Origin: Cydia pomonella
Taxonomy: Eukaryota > Arthropoda > Insecta > Lepidoptera > Tortricidae
Length of the DNA: 64,000 nucleotides
Reading direction: 5' to 3'
NCBI RefSeq assembly: GCF_033807575.1
Contig: NC_084727.1
Location: 1,178,001-1,242,000 of the forward strand
Shown: in pieces, positions 10,062 through 20,330 of the stretch
How the letters are laid out: each line of letters begins with the position of its first letter
How positions within the stretch are numbered: the stretch's first letter is position 1
Translations under genes and position numbers: made by a program
Notes under the pieces: model-generated
The model's input: only the letters and a program-made list of their open reading frames with translations
Told to the model about the DNA's origin: nothing
Database searches by the model: none

Positions 10062-10220
10062 GGAAAACGGAAACATGGTCGCCCTAAATATACTTGGCGC
10101 CGTTCCGTGGAGCAAGAGTTGGGTGTATTGGGGATGGGGTGGGAAGAGGTTACCCAAGCTGCCCAGGACCGGAGTCAGTGGAAGAAAATGGTTCGAGCCC
10201 TACACCCCAGCAGGGGGTAA
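10062..10220 (+). pseudogene. LINE C-terminal tail (TWRR...AQDR type)
   Basis: In the frame ending with TAA at 10218 it reads GRPKYTWRRSVEQELG, later EEVTQAAQDRSQWKKMV, to the stop. This is the C-terminal end of a non-LTR reverse transcriptase; nothing upstream remains. Confidence 0.7.
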
Positions 10221-10273
10221 CAGGATAAAGAGAAGAAATATTAAGTTCAAAAATGATTAAGTGTCGTTTTAAA

Positions 10274-10637
10274 TATACAGGCTGATTTCGGGGTCGTGGA
10301 GCAAGAGAATAAGACATCATACAGAATTCAAAGATGAGCCTAATGGTGTTGTTAATTATTTATTATCACCAATAATGATGATTCAGGTAGAAATCAGATG
10401 ACAGATAGAAAAAAGCATTTGGTCACCCTACTCAATGTGACGTCTTGTCACTTTCCATACAGCGTATCTCAAGTCATAGGATGACCATGCTTTCTTAGTA
10501 TAAGATTAATTTTACTTTAAAAATAAGAAAAATTAAACTAATTATCTTTTAATCAAATATTACCATACGATAATGTCGATCATTTACAGAGTCAGAAAAA
10601 CTGGTTCAGGATCACGACACAGAAATCACCCTGTATA
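10274..10637. repeat. MITE with TATACAGG termini
   Basis: The left end TATACAGGCTGATTTCGGGG and right end 'tgtcgtgatcc...agaaatcaccctgtata' are inverted repeats. No coding sequence. Confidence 0.65.
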
Positions 10638-11031
10638 TTATTCAGGGTTGGAAAATACATGCGGAACATAATGTCTGACATATGTCCACCAGCAGGCAAA
10701 TGTGATCCCTTATCATCGCAACTTTCAGCAGACTTTCGGCGTTATCTTAGTAAATTTCTGTCGGATGGTCGGTTTTAACTGTTTAAATTTCATCAGCTTG
10801 TTAGCATAGACACGTGATTTAGATAGCCCAACATAAATAAGTCAGGAGACCGACAGAAATATGTGCAAAATTTGGAAAATTTGGGTGAAAATCATTGTCA
10901 CGGTTTTTTGAAATTAATCGAGCATACGTGTTTTAAAAAACACAATAATTTAAGAAATTAATTGCTTAATGCTAGAGGTAGTCATTTGGCACAAATTATC
11001 TTCCGTATATAAGTGCCAACCCTGAATAATA
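10638..11031. repeat. MITE with TATTATTCAGGGTTGG termini
   Basis: The left end ATTATTCAGGGTTGG and right end CCAACCCTGAATAAT are inverted. It abuts the previous MITE directly, so one probably inserted at the TA of the other. Confidence 0.7.
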
Positions 11032-11284
11032 TATTTATGAAAAAAATATTTAAATATTTTTGCACTTATAATATAGTAAAAATTTAAATACCTCTTATTT
11101 ACCTACCCTGTATTCGCAAGAAACACTAATCAATGTATAACAGGCCACAATGTAATGGCCAGCCACACTTAGCCGTATTGACGTAAAAATTACGTCGTTT
11201 CATACTTAATGACTACTATAGACTTAATACATTTTTTACACGCTTCCACTTCATCACTTTTTTTCCGTTGAGAAACGTGACAAA

Positions 11285-11640
11285 ATATTTGTAAACTAAG
11301 AACTGTATGTTATCGCGTATCAAGTCTCGGAACCGGTTAAAACAGCGGTAAATACCGGTTTATTTCGGATTTACTCCGAACTTTCACAAGAACGCGAACA
11401 TTTTAAGAACATTGTAACCTAAATAAACCGGTTTATTCGACAAAGAGACATCCGGCCGGCCTGGTGGTGTGCCACGTAAACAAAAACACCGACAGAATGA
11501 AACCGGTTTTTTGTTCTAAATCGGTTAATCTATCAAGAACTTTATGGAAATATTTTCCTGAAAACCGGTTTTATGAACGAAACCCAAATTAAAATTGCGC
11601 CAAGTACATGATAACTGTTTGGAAATTTAACCGGTTTCAG
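11285..11640 (+). repeat. Dispersed AACCGGTT repeat, copy 2
   Basis: Second copy of the 9225-9425 repeat. AACCGGTT occurs perfectly at 11331, 11426, 11501, 11563 and 11629, plus TACCGGTT at 11353. The 8-mer is a palindrome and matches the known core of Grainyhead-family binding sites; binding is an inference. Confidence 0.6.
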
Positions 11641-11823
11641 AGTCTTGCCCCGCACTAATTGAATGATGCCTATTCACTTAACCTTATATGTGTAAATACG
11701 GTTCTAGGATATTGTTTTTCATGTGGGCTCAGAGTTTTTAGATAAGTACAGCGGTAAAAACTTACAATAATAGTTGTGACCAAACTGTGTCTAACACATG
11801 TTTATTAAACCACATATGTTAAT

Positions 11824-12016
11824 AATTTTTTTTAATACTACGTCGGTGGCAAACAAGCATACGACCTGCCTGATGGTAAGCAGTATCCGTAGCCTATGTA
11901 CGCCTGCAACTCCAGAGGAGTTACATGCGCGTTGCCGACCCTAACCCCCTCCCGCCCCTCGTTGAGCTCTGGCAACCTTACTCACCGGCAGGAACACAAC
12001 ACTATGAGTGTGAGAG
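11824..12016 (-). mobile_element. Poly(A) retroposon E, truncated
   Basis: On the minus strand the family ends in 'catacggcccgcc... accgacgtagtat' and a poly(A) run. This copy keeps the poly(T) start, ACGTCGGTGGCAAACAAGCA, the 'ggagttacatgcgcgttgccgaccc' body and 'ccggcaggaacacaacac', then stops. Fuller copies: 24562-24890 and 32797-33121. Confidence 0.7.
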
Positions 12017-12017
12017 T

Positions 12018-12168
12018 CAGAATGGCGGGTGTACCTAAATAAAATCAAATGAAAAGCATACCATATTTTTGTACCTAATTTGTACTATTTAGTACCTCGT
12101 TTAAAAAAATTTGTACCTCACGGTACGTAAAGTTATGATCAAAAAACAGGTCACCCGCCATCCTGACA
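12018..12168. repeat. MITE with GTCAGAATGGCGGGTG termini
   Basis: GTCAGAATGGCGGGTGTACC on the left pairs with GGTCACCCGCCATCCTGAC on the right. A second element with the same left end begins immediately after, near 12171; I could not find its right end. Confidence 0.6.
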
Positions 12169-12974
12169 GTCAGAATGGCGGGTGTACTTTATTACGCTAT
12201 GTTCCCGTGGTTATTGATAAATTCTATAAAAGCCAAATTTTTGTACCTTTTTTGTACCTTCATATTCAATTATAATACGAGTCATTTTATTTGTGCTTTC
12301 CAAGTTTTACTCATTTTATATTTTGCTTGCTATTACAATGTTGCAGGCGTTATAATTTTTCAAGTTATCGATTTAATTTTTAAGAAAAAAAGCTAAGGTA
12401 CAATTATTTTTATTACGCCAGGATTTAGTACCTTTAATGTTTAATCTGTTAAGTTCAAATAACTCAGAAAATCATGTCAATACAACATCATATAGTGACA
12501 AGAAAAATACATAATTCCCGTGTTTCTAATAAAAGCCACGTTTATTAAGTTTTATAAAAAAAAAAACTATGTCACTTAGTGTCGATGTTTTTCTGATGAA
12601 AACGAAAAAATCGGAAATAAACGAAAAAAAAAACGCACTTTGAAAAGAACTTGTGAATTTTTCCATTCATATTTAATCCATAGTAGGTTGCTACAGTCGT
12701 GTGTTTTCTAATACAAATGCTGGCAATCTTTCCCAAAAAAACGAAAAAATACAGAACAAAACGTCCTGAATAAAACGGATTTGATGCTTTCGTCAATTTT
12801 CGACCCTACTCTGTAGCTGCAGGCGTTCATAGGCTACGGAGACTGCTTACTATTAGGCGGGTATCCTTGTTTGCTACTTATATCATTAATAAAACCGTAC
12901 CTCTTTTCCATTAGACAACTGAAAAGAATAAAATCAAAGTGTTGATTGTATTTCGTCTGTATTTATTTGTATCT

Positions 12975-13345
12975 GTACCCCTAGTGTAAGTAAATGTAGT
13001 CGATAGCGAAACGTAACGTACGCGTTTGCGTTAAGTCTCATTTTGTATGGGTTTTTGAACAGCGCGCCAAGCGGGACGTTTTGGAAAGTCAAAAATCTCA
13101 TACAAAATGACACTTAACGGAAACGCGTACGTCACGTTTCGCTGTCGAAAATATTTACACTATGGGTACTGTACCCCTAGTGTAAATTTCATTTCGTTTG
13201 CGTTAAGTCTCATTTTGTATAGGATTTTGAGTTTCCAAAACGTCCCGCTTGGCGCGCTCTTTCTAAATCCAATACAAAATGAGACTAAACGCAAACGCGT
13301 ACGTCACGTTTCGAAATCGAATTTATTTACACTAGGGGTACAGAT
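12975..13345. repeat. Two head-to-tail hairpin MITEs
   Basis: Copy 1 is about 12975-13165 and copy 2 about 13168-13345. Both start TACCCCTAGTGTAA and end ACTA(G/T)GGGTA(C). Each is internally palindromic (GCGTTAAGTCTCATTTTGTA pairs with its complement). The open frame at 13107 is a shadow of the palindrome. Confidence 0.75.
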
Positions 13346-13525
13346 GTCTGTAAGTACACGTATTGTAAGTGCCTTCCTATGCTATTGTACATAAAAATCT
13401 GGGAATAGAGAAATAAGTAAACTTAAAGAGCTCATTTCATACATTAAGTTGTATGGGAAGTATGTTGGGAGCGTGCATTTAAAGGGGGCCCCTTTAAGCT
13501 TTTCATAAACGGAGAGGAAGTGTAT

Positions 13526-13626
13526 TTTTTTTTTAAATACCTCGACGGTGGCAAGCAAGCATACGGCCCGCCTGATGGTAAGCAGTCACCGTAGCCTATG
13601 GACGCCTGCAACTCCAGAGGTGTTAT
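13526..13626 (-). mobile_element. Poly(A) retroposon E, short fragment
   Basis: Poly(T), then 'cggtggcaagcaagcatacgg' through 'ctccagaggtgtta'. Truncated after about 100 bases. Confidence 0.6.
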
Positions 13627-13843
13627 TAAATTATTATTTAACTAAAAATCTTAACACATTCAGTCCCAGCTCGAGCTACGAGCATATAGATCGTGTCATC
13701 CATTCGTATTTTCATGTTATTAAAGTTTAGATTTGACAAATTTGCGCGTCATTTTGGATGACACGAACTGTAGCCGATAATAAGGGAAAAACTATGTAGC
13801 AAGAAGCGCTCACGAACAGAGAACCCGCCTAGCGATGAATTTG

Positions 13844-13970
13844 TTAACCTTTTGAACGCCACGCCTATCGCACGCGGCGCGTAATCGTGAACCTTGTCGG
13901 TACGCATGAAGGTTGATATTGGGCTGTAGCCGCGCGCGTCATATGACGTCTTTGGCGGTCAAAAGGTTAA
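13844..13970. repeat. piggyBac-like MITE, short copy
   Basis: TTAACCTTTTGAACGCCACG on the left and GGCGGTCAAAAGGTTAA on the right: TTAA duplications plus inverted ends as at 7596-7799. Confidence 0.7.
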
Positions 13971-14229
13971 CTAAAACCTAGATCTTACCTATAAATAGAA
14001 ATATCGTAAATTTACATTGAATGTAATATATCAAATACACTTTTGTTTATCTTTAAATTAATATTTGGACTCAAAAACATGTATAATTCGGAAATTGTAA
14101 ATAGTGAACTAAATTGTAAATTTGTTATGGTTGTAAGTTACGTAGTTTTTGTAATTATTATAATGTTATACAGCCTATGTTAATGTGCATTAAAATACTT
14201 AAGGAAATTTGTAGTTTCTTATTTTTCTA

Positions 14230-14498
14230 TACAGGATATTTATTTAGTTACCTGCAATAATGTACGAGCTGAATATATAGGTCATACTGAGCAACTTTTA
14301 TTACGCGACCAATCCCGAAATCGCGAAAAAATTGACTCTCCAATAAAAAACGTCGAGGTCAGACAGCCAAAATGTATGAAACAGCCAATTTTTTTGGCGA
14401 TTTCGAAGTCAGTGCCATAGTAAAAGTTGCTCAGTATGACCTATATATTCATCCCGTAAATTATTGCAGGCGGCTAAATAAACAGTAAACACCCTGTA
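14230..14498. repeat. MITE with about 75-bp inverted termini
   Basis: Both ends contain CCTGCAATAAT and TGAATATATAGGTCATACTG in opposite orientation, with outer ACAGG...CCTGT. The core has GAAATCGC on both sides. No transposase. Confidence 0.7.
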
Positions 14499-14504
14499 GG
14501 TGTT

Positions 14505-14665
14505 TTATTTATATTCCTGCGATACGCTATTCGCACGTGTATCGTACAGCGCAACGTTAAAAATTTGACATAGGCACGGAATGTGCTCATTCCCGCGCTA
14601 GAGCGGAAAAGTAGTACCATAAGTACTGTAAAAAATATATGTTTTTTTTTTCGTTGGTATTTCCG
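14505..14665. repeat. ACAGTACATATGG MITE family, partial
   Basis: Matches the family vocabulary 'cgcacgtgtatcgtaca' and 'gcggaaaagtagtaccataagtactgta'. Fuller copies are at 16135-16325, 19558-19786, 23903-24121 and 29412-29585. Confidence 0.55.
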
Positions 14666-15092
14666 TAAAACTGATTTCACCACTGAAGTAATATAATTTA
14701 CTTAATATGAATTTAGTAAAATAGCCTGTTTAGGCATTGCAAAATGAATCTAATGTAAGCATTATATAGTTAAGGTCCTACTCGACTTAACTAATTAACA
14801 GTAACAGTACCGGCCCTATATATCACCTCCATGTTTTAATAGTAGAACTTTTTTTATATTTGTAAGTGAATTGTTGCCATGCAAGGGTTTTCTCATAGTT
14901 TTTTGTAGTAGTAAAACACTTTATTATACAAAAAGAAACGAAACAGGAAAAAACACACATCATTTGTAAAAAGGCGAAGGCCTTTCCGGGATCTCTTCCA
15001 GTTAACCTTTGAGCAAACCATTGTCTTTTTTAAATATTTAGACCATTTCTTTCTTTAATATTTATTTAGTAATATGCTGAGTCTCCTATTGG
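14666..15092. other. AT-rich, no gene seen
   Basis: Nothing recognised apart from A- and T-rich stretches. Confidence 0.4.
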
Positions 15093-15252
15093 AAATAGGC
15101 GGGTCCACACATAACGATCCGCCTCGCGAGGAAATTGCCGCGCGAGGCAGCGAGGCCTGTGTAGACGTGCTTCGGCCGCATTGCCTCGCGCTAGGTACGT
15201 CTCCACCGACTTAGCTGCTTCGCGCGGCAATTCCCTCGCGAGGCGCCTATTC
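15093..15252. repeat. GC-rich imperfect palindrome
   Basis: CCGCCTCGCGAGGAAATTGC on the left pairs imperfectly with GCGCGGCAATTCCCTCGCGA on the right, with outer AATAGGCG and CGCCTATT. Markedly more GC-rich than its surroundings. Probably a MITE. Confidence 0.6.
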
Positions 15253-15739
15253 ATCCATTGCAGTATTCATCATATATTTGAATAAAAAGACTTGTAAAAT
15301 ATGCAATCTACATACGAACCTATATTGTTTATACATGCTCATACGAAAAAACACAAAGGTCATATATTATTGGCCGGTACTGTATTTAGAAATCGAATTA
15401 TTTTTATATAATTATATTTTGATGCATCACATTATTTATTTAGTATCTTATTATGAGCTCAATTTATATTCTGTCTTAATTCAATGAATTGAAAAATAAA
15501 TATGCCCATGAATGTACCCTCGCAACTCATTGATTGTTTTTATGTTTCTTTTGTTTATGGTAAGAAAATGTCCAAAATTGTAAATAAATGGTAACTTTTT
15601 GATATCGCTGTTTATTTTATCTAGATGTTTTCACCGAAAAACTTTCTGAATAACGAAAAGTAACAAAGTGCAGTAAGCACCAACACTATCCTCAGACACT
15701 GGATGTCTTTACATGTGCAGTCTAATTGTAATTATATTT

Positions 15740-16015
15740 TTCTCAAACTTGCTATGAAATGTTGACATGACTTACGTCAAACTAGGTCCGGAAATACTAC
15801 ATATCAGGTGGTATGAGTGAAGATGATATGTAAAGGAATTTCATACTGCCTTACACACCTAGGACTGTAAAGCAACCTTCTTTAGTTTTTTAACGTCAAA
15901 TTGTGACACAACGTCTTGGCATCCAACCATCAACTAGCTTCAGTTAGCTTGGTACGGTGATTCGTTGTGCATATACGTTGCTAAGCAACGGCGGTGTACA
16001 CCGCTGTTAGAGTGG
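15740..16015. repeat. Dispersed repeat F, copy 1
   Basis: Shares 'tgaaatgttgacatgactta', 'taggtccggaaata' and 'ttacacacctagg' through 'gtgacac' with 28380-29005, in the same order. The nature of the element is unknown. Confidence 0.5.
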
Positions 16016-16134
16016 CGAGCCGAGTAGGTCGCCACAAAACAAATTGGCTACAATTTTTTGTTTCAAATACTTTTGGCGCGTTGTTTCATCCGCTACTATC
16101 GATGCTGACTGTACTATTAAAACTCCCGTGGGAC

Positions 16135-16325
16135 GCAAACATGTTATAGTTATTTACGATACAAGTACGAAAATAGGGAAATCCTATTCGCGAATTACCT
16201 ATTCGCATGTGTATCGTACAAGGTTTTATAGTACATATGACCATTAAAATTTTCGACATAGTTACATAATGTGCTAATTTACGCACTAGTGCGGAAAAGT
16301 AGCACCATATGTACTGTAATAGTCG
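16135..16325. repeat. ACAGTACATATGG MITE family copy
   Basis: Contains 'cgcatgtgtatcgtacaa', 'cgcactagtgcggaaaagta' and 'ccatatgtactgtaa'. The short CGCACTAGTGCG palindrome is diagnostic of the family. Confidence 0.65.
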
Positions 16326-16467
16326 CTCAAAATGCCATAATAAAATGACCATAGAAAAAAATCTTATCTAGAGGCCTTTTGATGGTTTTATTACATTTTT
16401 TCCCTATTAAGTTACAACTAAATAAAACATAAACCGACCATTTTGTTATGTTGTAATGTAAGTATTT

Positions 16468-16780
16468 TTAGGGTTCCGTACCTCGAAAGGAAAAAACTGA
16501 ACCCTTATAGGATCACTTTGTTGTCCGTCCGTCCGTCTGTTTGTCTGTCAAAACCCTTTTTCTCAGGAACGCGTGGAGGTATCAAGCTGGAATTTTTATC
16601 AAATACTCAGGTCTACTGTCCCTTGGAGCTGTGAAAAAATTAAACTTCTAAGCCAACGCAATCAAAAGATACAGCCGTTTATGCCATTAATTTTCGCAAC
16701 TGTTGTCCGTTATTTTAGACTACTCTATAACATATATCAAAATTAATCAAATCGCAGTCGGACAGTTGGGTACCCTTCCT
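16468..16780 (+). repeat. GGGTTCCGTA element, partial
   Basis: Begins AGGGTTCCGTACCTCGAAAG and contains 'gaacccttatagga' and the (GTCC)n phrase. Relatives: 21221-21768, 38262-39365, 62322-62965. It joins a SINE B 3' fragment at 16784-16831 ('ttagtcaatttgtgtaagaatg'). Confidence 0.6.
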
Positions 16781-16877
16781 TGTTAGTCAATTTGTGTAAG
16801 AATGCCCCTATTATATTTACTTATTTATTAGCTTTAAAGCCATTCCATATAATATTGATGTCTGATATGTTGACCAG

Positions 16878-17090
16878 CCGGAGGCAGCGACGGGTTCCGA
16901 GGCTGAGGCGGAGGCGGAAGCGGAAGCAGAGGCGGACAGCGACGTGGAGTCAGAAGCGGCGCGGGAGCGGGCGGCGCGTGCGCAGGCGTCCATCAAGGAG
17001 CGAGAGAGAGAGGTGCAGCGCGCGCTGGCGACCAGTCTGCGAGACAGGGACAAGGAGAGGGAGTACCATAAGAGAGACGAGGCGGTCCAG
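16878..17090 (+). CDS. TCERG1: TCERG1/CA150-like, acidic linker and start of FF domain
   Basis: An exon of 71 codons, phase 0 at both ends, with acceptor TTGACCAG and donor CAG/GTTCG. It encodes a Glu/Ala-rich segment, then ARAQASIKEREREVQRALAT and RDRDKEREYHKRDEAVQ, the charged helix before an FF domain in the TCERG1/CA150 family. These nuclear proteins link the RNA polymerase II C-terminal domain to elongation and splicing factors. The first half of the protein (WW domains and earlier FF domains) is not visible, so upstream exons lie outside the window or were missed in the repeats. The exon is far more GC-rich than the flanking intron. The symbol rests on the agreement of this and three further exons with the family C-terminus. 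Confidence 0.8.
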
Positions 17091-17746
17091 GTTCGTTGAT
17101 AATGTCGAGTATAGTAGTCCATTACGGAACTGTTTAACATTAGGAAATGTAGATCGCGAGCCAGGAACAGATTTACGTGACCAATCGCTTCCCGGGCGAA
17201 AACTCGTGTAGTGGTTAACGGCTACGTATGATGAACCCTGGTGGATGTCAGCTGCCGCTCCGTTGGTTGGTTCGATACTTTGTCAGATGATGGTTCAGAT
17301 GCTATTGTTAGTTAAAAAAATCGTCAGCCGGTTATATCGCGGTGGTAAGAACGTCAGCAGCTCGCATGAACATGAAAAAAATAAGCGCTTTAAATTTGCT
17401 AAAACCAGATTTCATACAAATTTTTAAATGCCCCTAACTTTTATTAGTACATTACGATACAAGTGCGAAAAATAGGAAATTCGAAACGAGTGGCGATAAA
17501 TTAAAGCACGAACGAAGGGAGTGTTTTAAATCGACACGAGTAAAAAACACGTTAAAAATCAAACGTGGGGACATAGTTGTGGTTGAATTTGTTGTTTTGT
17601 GTTTCTGTATATGGATCATGTCCGAAATAAATGGTTTTTTTTTTTAATAACCAATTTGTATCAAAATATTTTCAATGACGAATCCAGAGTGGAAAAGGCG
17701 ATTTCTCACGGGTCCTATTTCGTTTTATATGTGACCTTCTCTCCAG

Positions 17747-17869
17747 CATTTCAACGCGCTGCTGGCGGACCTGGTCCGCAACCCGGACCTGGCGTGGCGC
17801 GAGGCCAAGAAGCAGCTGAAGAAGGACCACCGCTACGCTGCAGCCGAGCTGCTCACCAAAGAAGACAAG
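17747..17869 (+). CDS. TCERG1: TCERG1/CA150-like, FF domain exon
   Basis: 41 codons, phase 0 at both ends, acceptor TTCTCTCCAG with a good pyrimidine tract, donor AAG/GTTGTA. It encodes HFNALLADLVRNPDLAWREA, then KKQLKKDHRYAAAELLTKED. The F..LL..L and W.....LKKD.RY pattern is that of an FF domain, the helical module that binds phosphorylated Pol II CTD repeats and splicing factors. It joins the previous exon without a phase break (EAVQ/HFNALL). Confidence 0.85.
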
Positions 17870-17887
17870 GTTGTATCAAACACACCA

Positions 17888-18172
17888 GAAACATATTTTT
17901 TTTAATACTACGTCGGTGGCAAATAAGCATACGGCCCGCTTGATGGTAAGCAGTCTACGTAGCTTGTGTACGACAGCTCCAACTCCAGGGGAGTTACATG
18001 CGCGTTGCCGACCCAACCCCCCCACCCTCCCTTGTTGAGCTCTGGCAAGCTTCACAACACTATGAGTAGGGTCTAGTGTTATTTGGCTGCTGTTTTCTGT
18101 AAGGTGGAGGTACTTCCCCAGTTGGGCTCTGCTCTAGATCTGGAATGACATCCGCCGTGACCACATAGAGCA
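17888..18172 (-). mobile_element. Poly(A) retroposon E, near full length
   Basis: Minus orientation. Poly(T), ACGTCGGTGGCAAATAAGCA, the 'gcgcgttgccgaccc' block, then 'ggtctagtgttatttggctgc', 'ggaggtacttccccag' and 'ctctagatctggaatgacatc'. It lies in the intron between two TCERG1-like exons. An (AT)n run follows at about 18186-18202. Confidence 0.7.
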
Positions 18173-18314
18173 AAAAAAATAAAAAATATATATATATATA
18201 TATTTCGTGAAAAAACACGTAACACGTAGATGATATTCACTATGCCCATACCTCTCTTTTGGACTTAGTTTAAGGACGTAACCCGGGTCAATTTATATAA
18301 AATAAAAAAATTGA

Positions 18315-18395
18315 AAAATTTACGCTTCAAGCAGGACTTGAATCTGCGACCTCTGCAATCCTGGCATCGCTTTTAACCAACCGAGCTACGTGCAA
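18315..18395 (-). repeat. tRNA-like SINE head
   Basis: On the minus strand: GTAGCTCGGTTGGTTAAAAG (A-box-like) and GCAGATTCAAGTCCTGC (B-box stem and loop). It folds like a tRNA but has mismatches and no discriminator/CCA context, so I read it as a SINE head rather than a tRNA gene. Confidence 0.45.
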
Positions 18396-18470
18396 ATTTT
18401 TCCATTCTATTATTTATTTGTTTAAAATTGTCTCATAATATTTTAAATATAAATATTATAGGACATTATT

Positions 18471-18705
18471 ACACAAATTGACTAAGTCCCACAGTAAGCT
18501 CAATAAGGCTTGTGTTGAGGGTACTTAGACAACGATATATATAATAAACATATACATATTTATAAATACTTAAATACATAGAAAACACCCATGACTCAGG
18601 AACAAATATCCATGCTCATCACACGAACAAATGCCCTTACCAGGATTGGAACCCGGGACCATCGGCTTCGTAGGCAGCGTCTCTACCCACTAGGCCAGAC
18701 CGGTC
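18471..18705 (-). mobile_element. SINE family B
   Basis: Minus orientation: the 3' end 'acacaaattgactaagtcccac' at the left, the tRNA-like head (B box as GGATTGGAACCCGGG) at the right. Intronic to the TCERG1-like gene. Confidence 0.8.
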
Positions 18706-18750
18706 GCCATTTTAAATTCATATTTGTTAATACTCGAATGTGTATTCCAG

Positions 18751-18915
18751 GAGCGTCTATTCTCCTCGCACACCAGCGCACTAGCGACGCGGCGGCGCGA
18801 CAAGCTGCGCGCGCTGCTGGCGGAGCTGGGCGTGGCCGCCACCGCGCACTGGCGGGACGTGCGCGCGCGCCTGCGGGCCGAGCCCGGCGCGCCCGTCTAC
18901 ACTAGCGCCGACAAG
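18751..18915 (+). CDS. TCERG1: TCERG1/CA150-like, next FF domain exon
   Basis: 55 codons, phase 0, acceptor TGTATTCCAG, donor AAG/GTGACA. It encodes ERLFSSHTSALATRRRDKLR, then ALLAELGVAATAHWRDVRAR, ending APVYTSADK. In the family the next FF domain follows directly from the previous exon (LLTKEDK/ERLF). The exon is about three-quarters GC. From 18781 the remainder of the exon and the adjoining (CA)n run are repeated exactly at 18956 and 19131; see the findings. Confidence 0.8.
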
Positions 18916-18917
18916 GT

Positions 18918-18959
<42 letters not shown>

Positions 18960-19092
18960 CGACGCGGCGGCGCGACAAGCTGCGCGCGCTGCTGGCGGAG
19001 CTGGGCGTGGCCGCCACCGCGCACTGGCGGGACGTGCGCGCGCGCCTGCGGGCCGAGCCCGGCGCGCCCGTCTACACTAGCGCCGACAAGGT

Positions 19093-19134
<42 letters not shown>

Positions 19135-19182
19135 CGACGCGGCGGCGCGACAAGCTGCGCGCGCTGCTGGCGGAGCTGGGCG
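18781..19182 (+). repeat. Exact 175-bp tandem repeat, two full units plus a part, up to the gap
   Basis: CTAGCGACGCGGCGGCGCGA starts at 18781, 18956 and 19131, an exact period of 175. Each unit is the 3' part of the FF exon plus donor plus a (CA)n run. The copies show no visible difference even in (CA)n length, and the third runs into the Ns. The second and third units lack the exon's own acceptor. Confidence 0.9.
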
Positions 19183-19282
19183 NNNNNNNNNNNNNNNNNN
19201 NNNNNNNNNNNNNNNNNNNNNNNNNNNNNNNNNNNNNNNNNNNNNNNNNNNNNNNNNNNNNNNNNNNNNNNNNNNNNNNNNN
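19183..19282. other. Assembly gap (100 Ns)
   Basis: Exactly 100 Ns, the usual placeholder for a gap of unknown size. In the TCERG1 family the sequence between the FF exon at 18751 and the last coding exon at 22489 needs one further exon or more (phase 0 in, phase 2 out). I see none between 19283 and 22488, so it is probably in the gap. Confidence 0.95.
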
Positions 19283-19557
19283 GTGTGCGTGGGCGGATCA
19301 TACATTTTAGCGCACGTGCATGTCTACGCACATTGCAGCCGGTGTGCATTAGCCTTTATGGGACACAGACCATGAATGTTCAACAGATGTCGACTTGCAT
19401 CACCGCATCAAAGAAAGAATGACAGAGAACATGTACAAATATCAAACATTTATTCAGCAAATAGGCCACAGCGGCACTTTTACATGTAAATCTTTTACAA
19501 ACAATAAAAATTACAAAATACAATTACAAATATGGAATCGATGAAATAAAATATACT

Positions 19558-19786
19558 TTACAGTACATATGGGGCTACTTTATAGCACTAGTGCGAGAAG
19601 TAGCATATTACGTTACTGTGTCGAACATTTAAAGGGCCATATGTACTGTAAAACGTTGTACGATACATGTGCGAATAGGTAATTCGCAACTCGTGTCGAT
19701 TTAAAACACTCCCTTCGGTCGTGTTTTAATTTATCGCCACTCGTTTCGAATTTCCTATTTTTCGCACTTGTATCGTAATGTTCTAT
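19558..19786. repeat. ACAGTACATATGG MITE, full copy
   Basis: Starts ACAGTACATATGGGGCTACT, contains 'agcactagtgcga' and 'gggccatatgtactgtaaaa', and ends 'cgcacttgtatcgtaatgt'. Almost identical to 23903-24121, which lies in the same gene. Confidence 0.75.
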
Positions 19787-19911
19787 TATTAGAGATGTAT
19801 ACAGTCTCTAAATGTCGAATTACACAAAAATACTATGATAAAAAAAATGAAACCAACAAATACTAAAAATTCTTTAGAGATGTATAAGTGTCAGAGATAA
19901 AATATAAGTAC

Positions 19912-20330
19912 CTGGGCGACCGAGCTTTGCTCGGTTATAACTATTTATTGTAATATGGTGGTGTATAGGTGATAATCTTAACTACATTTTTTTACTAAAT
20001 TAAACTTGTCTAAAACAATAAAAATTAAAAAATTATATATAAAAAAAAAAAGTTAGTCACCGGGCGAGATTCGAACCCGTAACACTCGTTCAGTAGTCCG
20101 CGTCTTAACCCGCTGGACCAGACGGACTGTGGCCGGCACCACGAAATTAGCGACCATATTCTGCGTCGAAAGAAAAACGCATGAAAACTCGGAAACACGC
20201 GTTTTCCCAAACATTAGACTAATCTAGATCGATTGTATACCCCCAAAACCCCCATATACCAAATTTCAGCGAAATCGTTAGAGCCGTTTCCGAGATCACA
20301 GAAATATATATATTTATATACAAGAATTGC
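19912..20330 (-). mobile_element. SINE family C
   Basis: Minus orientation. The head at 20055-20140 reads, complemented, as a tRNA-like sequence: B box GGGTTCGAATCTCGCC, A-box region 'ccagcgggttaagacgcgg'. The body includes 'tgcgtcgaaagaaaaacgcatgaaaactcgg' in segments and ends at CCTGGGCGACCGAGCTTTGC. A second copy is at 27714-28150. Confidence 0.7.

Noticed and set aside
13107..13394. 95-codon frame
   Set aside because: Runs through the arms of two palindromic MITEs; a by-product of the repeat.
16780..17211. Arg-rich frame opposite in phase to the 16878 exon
   Set aside because: The phase that continues across splice sites encodes the TCERG1-type linker; the Arg-rich reading is its frame shadow.
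18724..19375. Open frames on both strands in the (CA)n and FF-exon region, some running through the Ns
   Set aside because: They are other-frame shadows of the GC-rich FF exon and of the (CA)n run; only the frame from 18751 matches a protein family and has splice sites.
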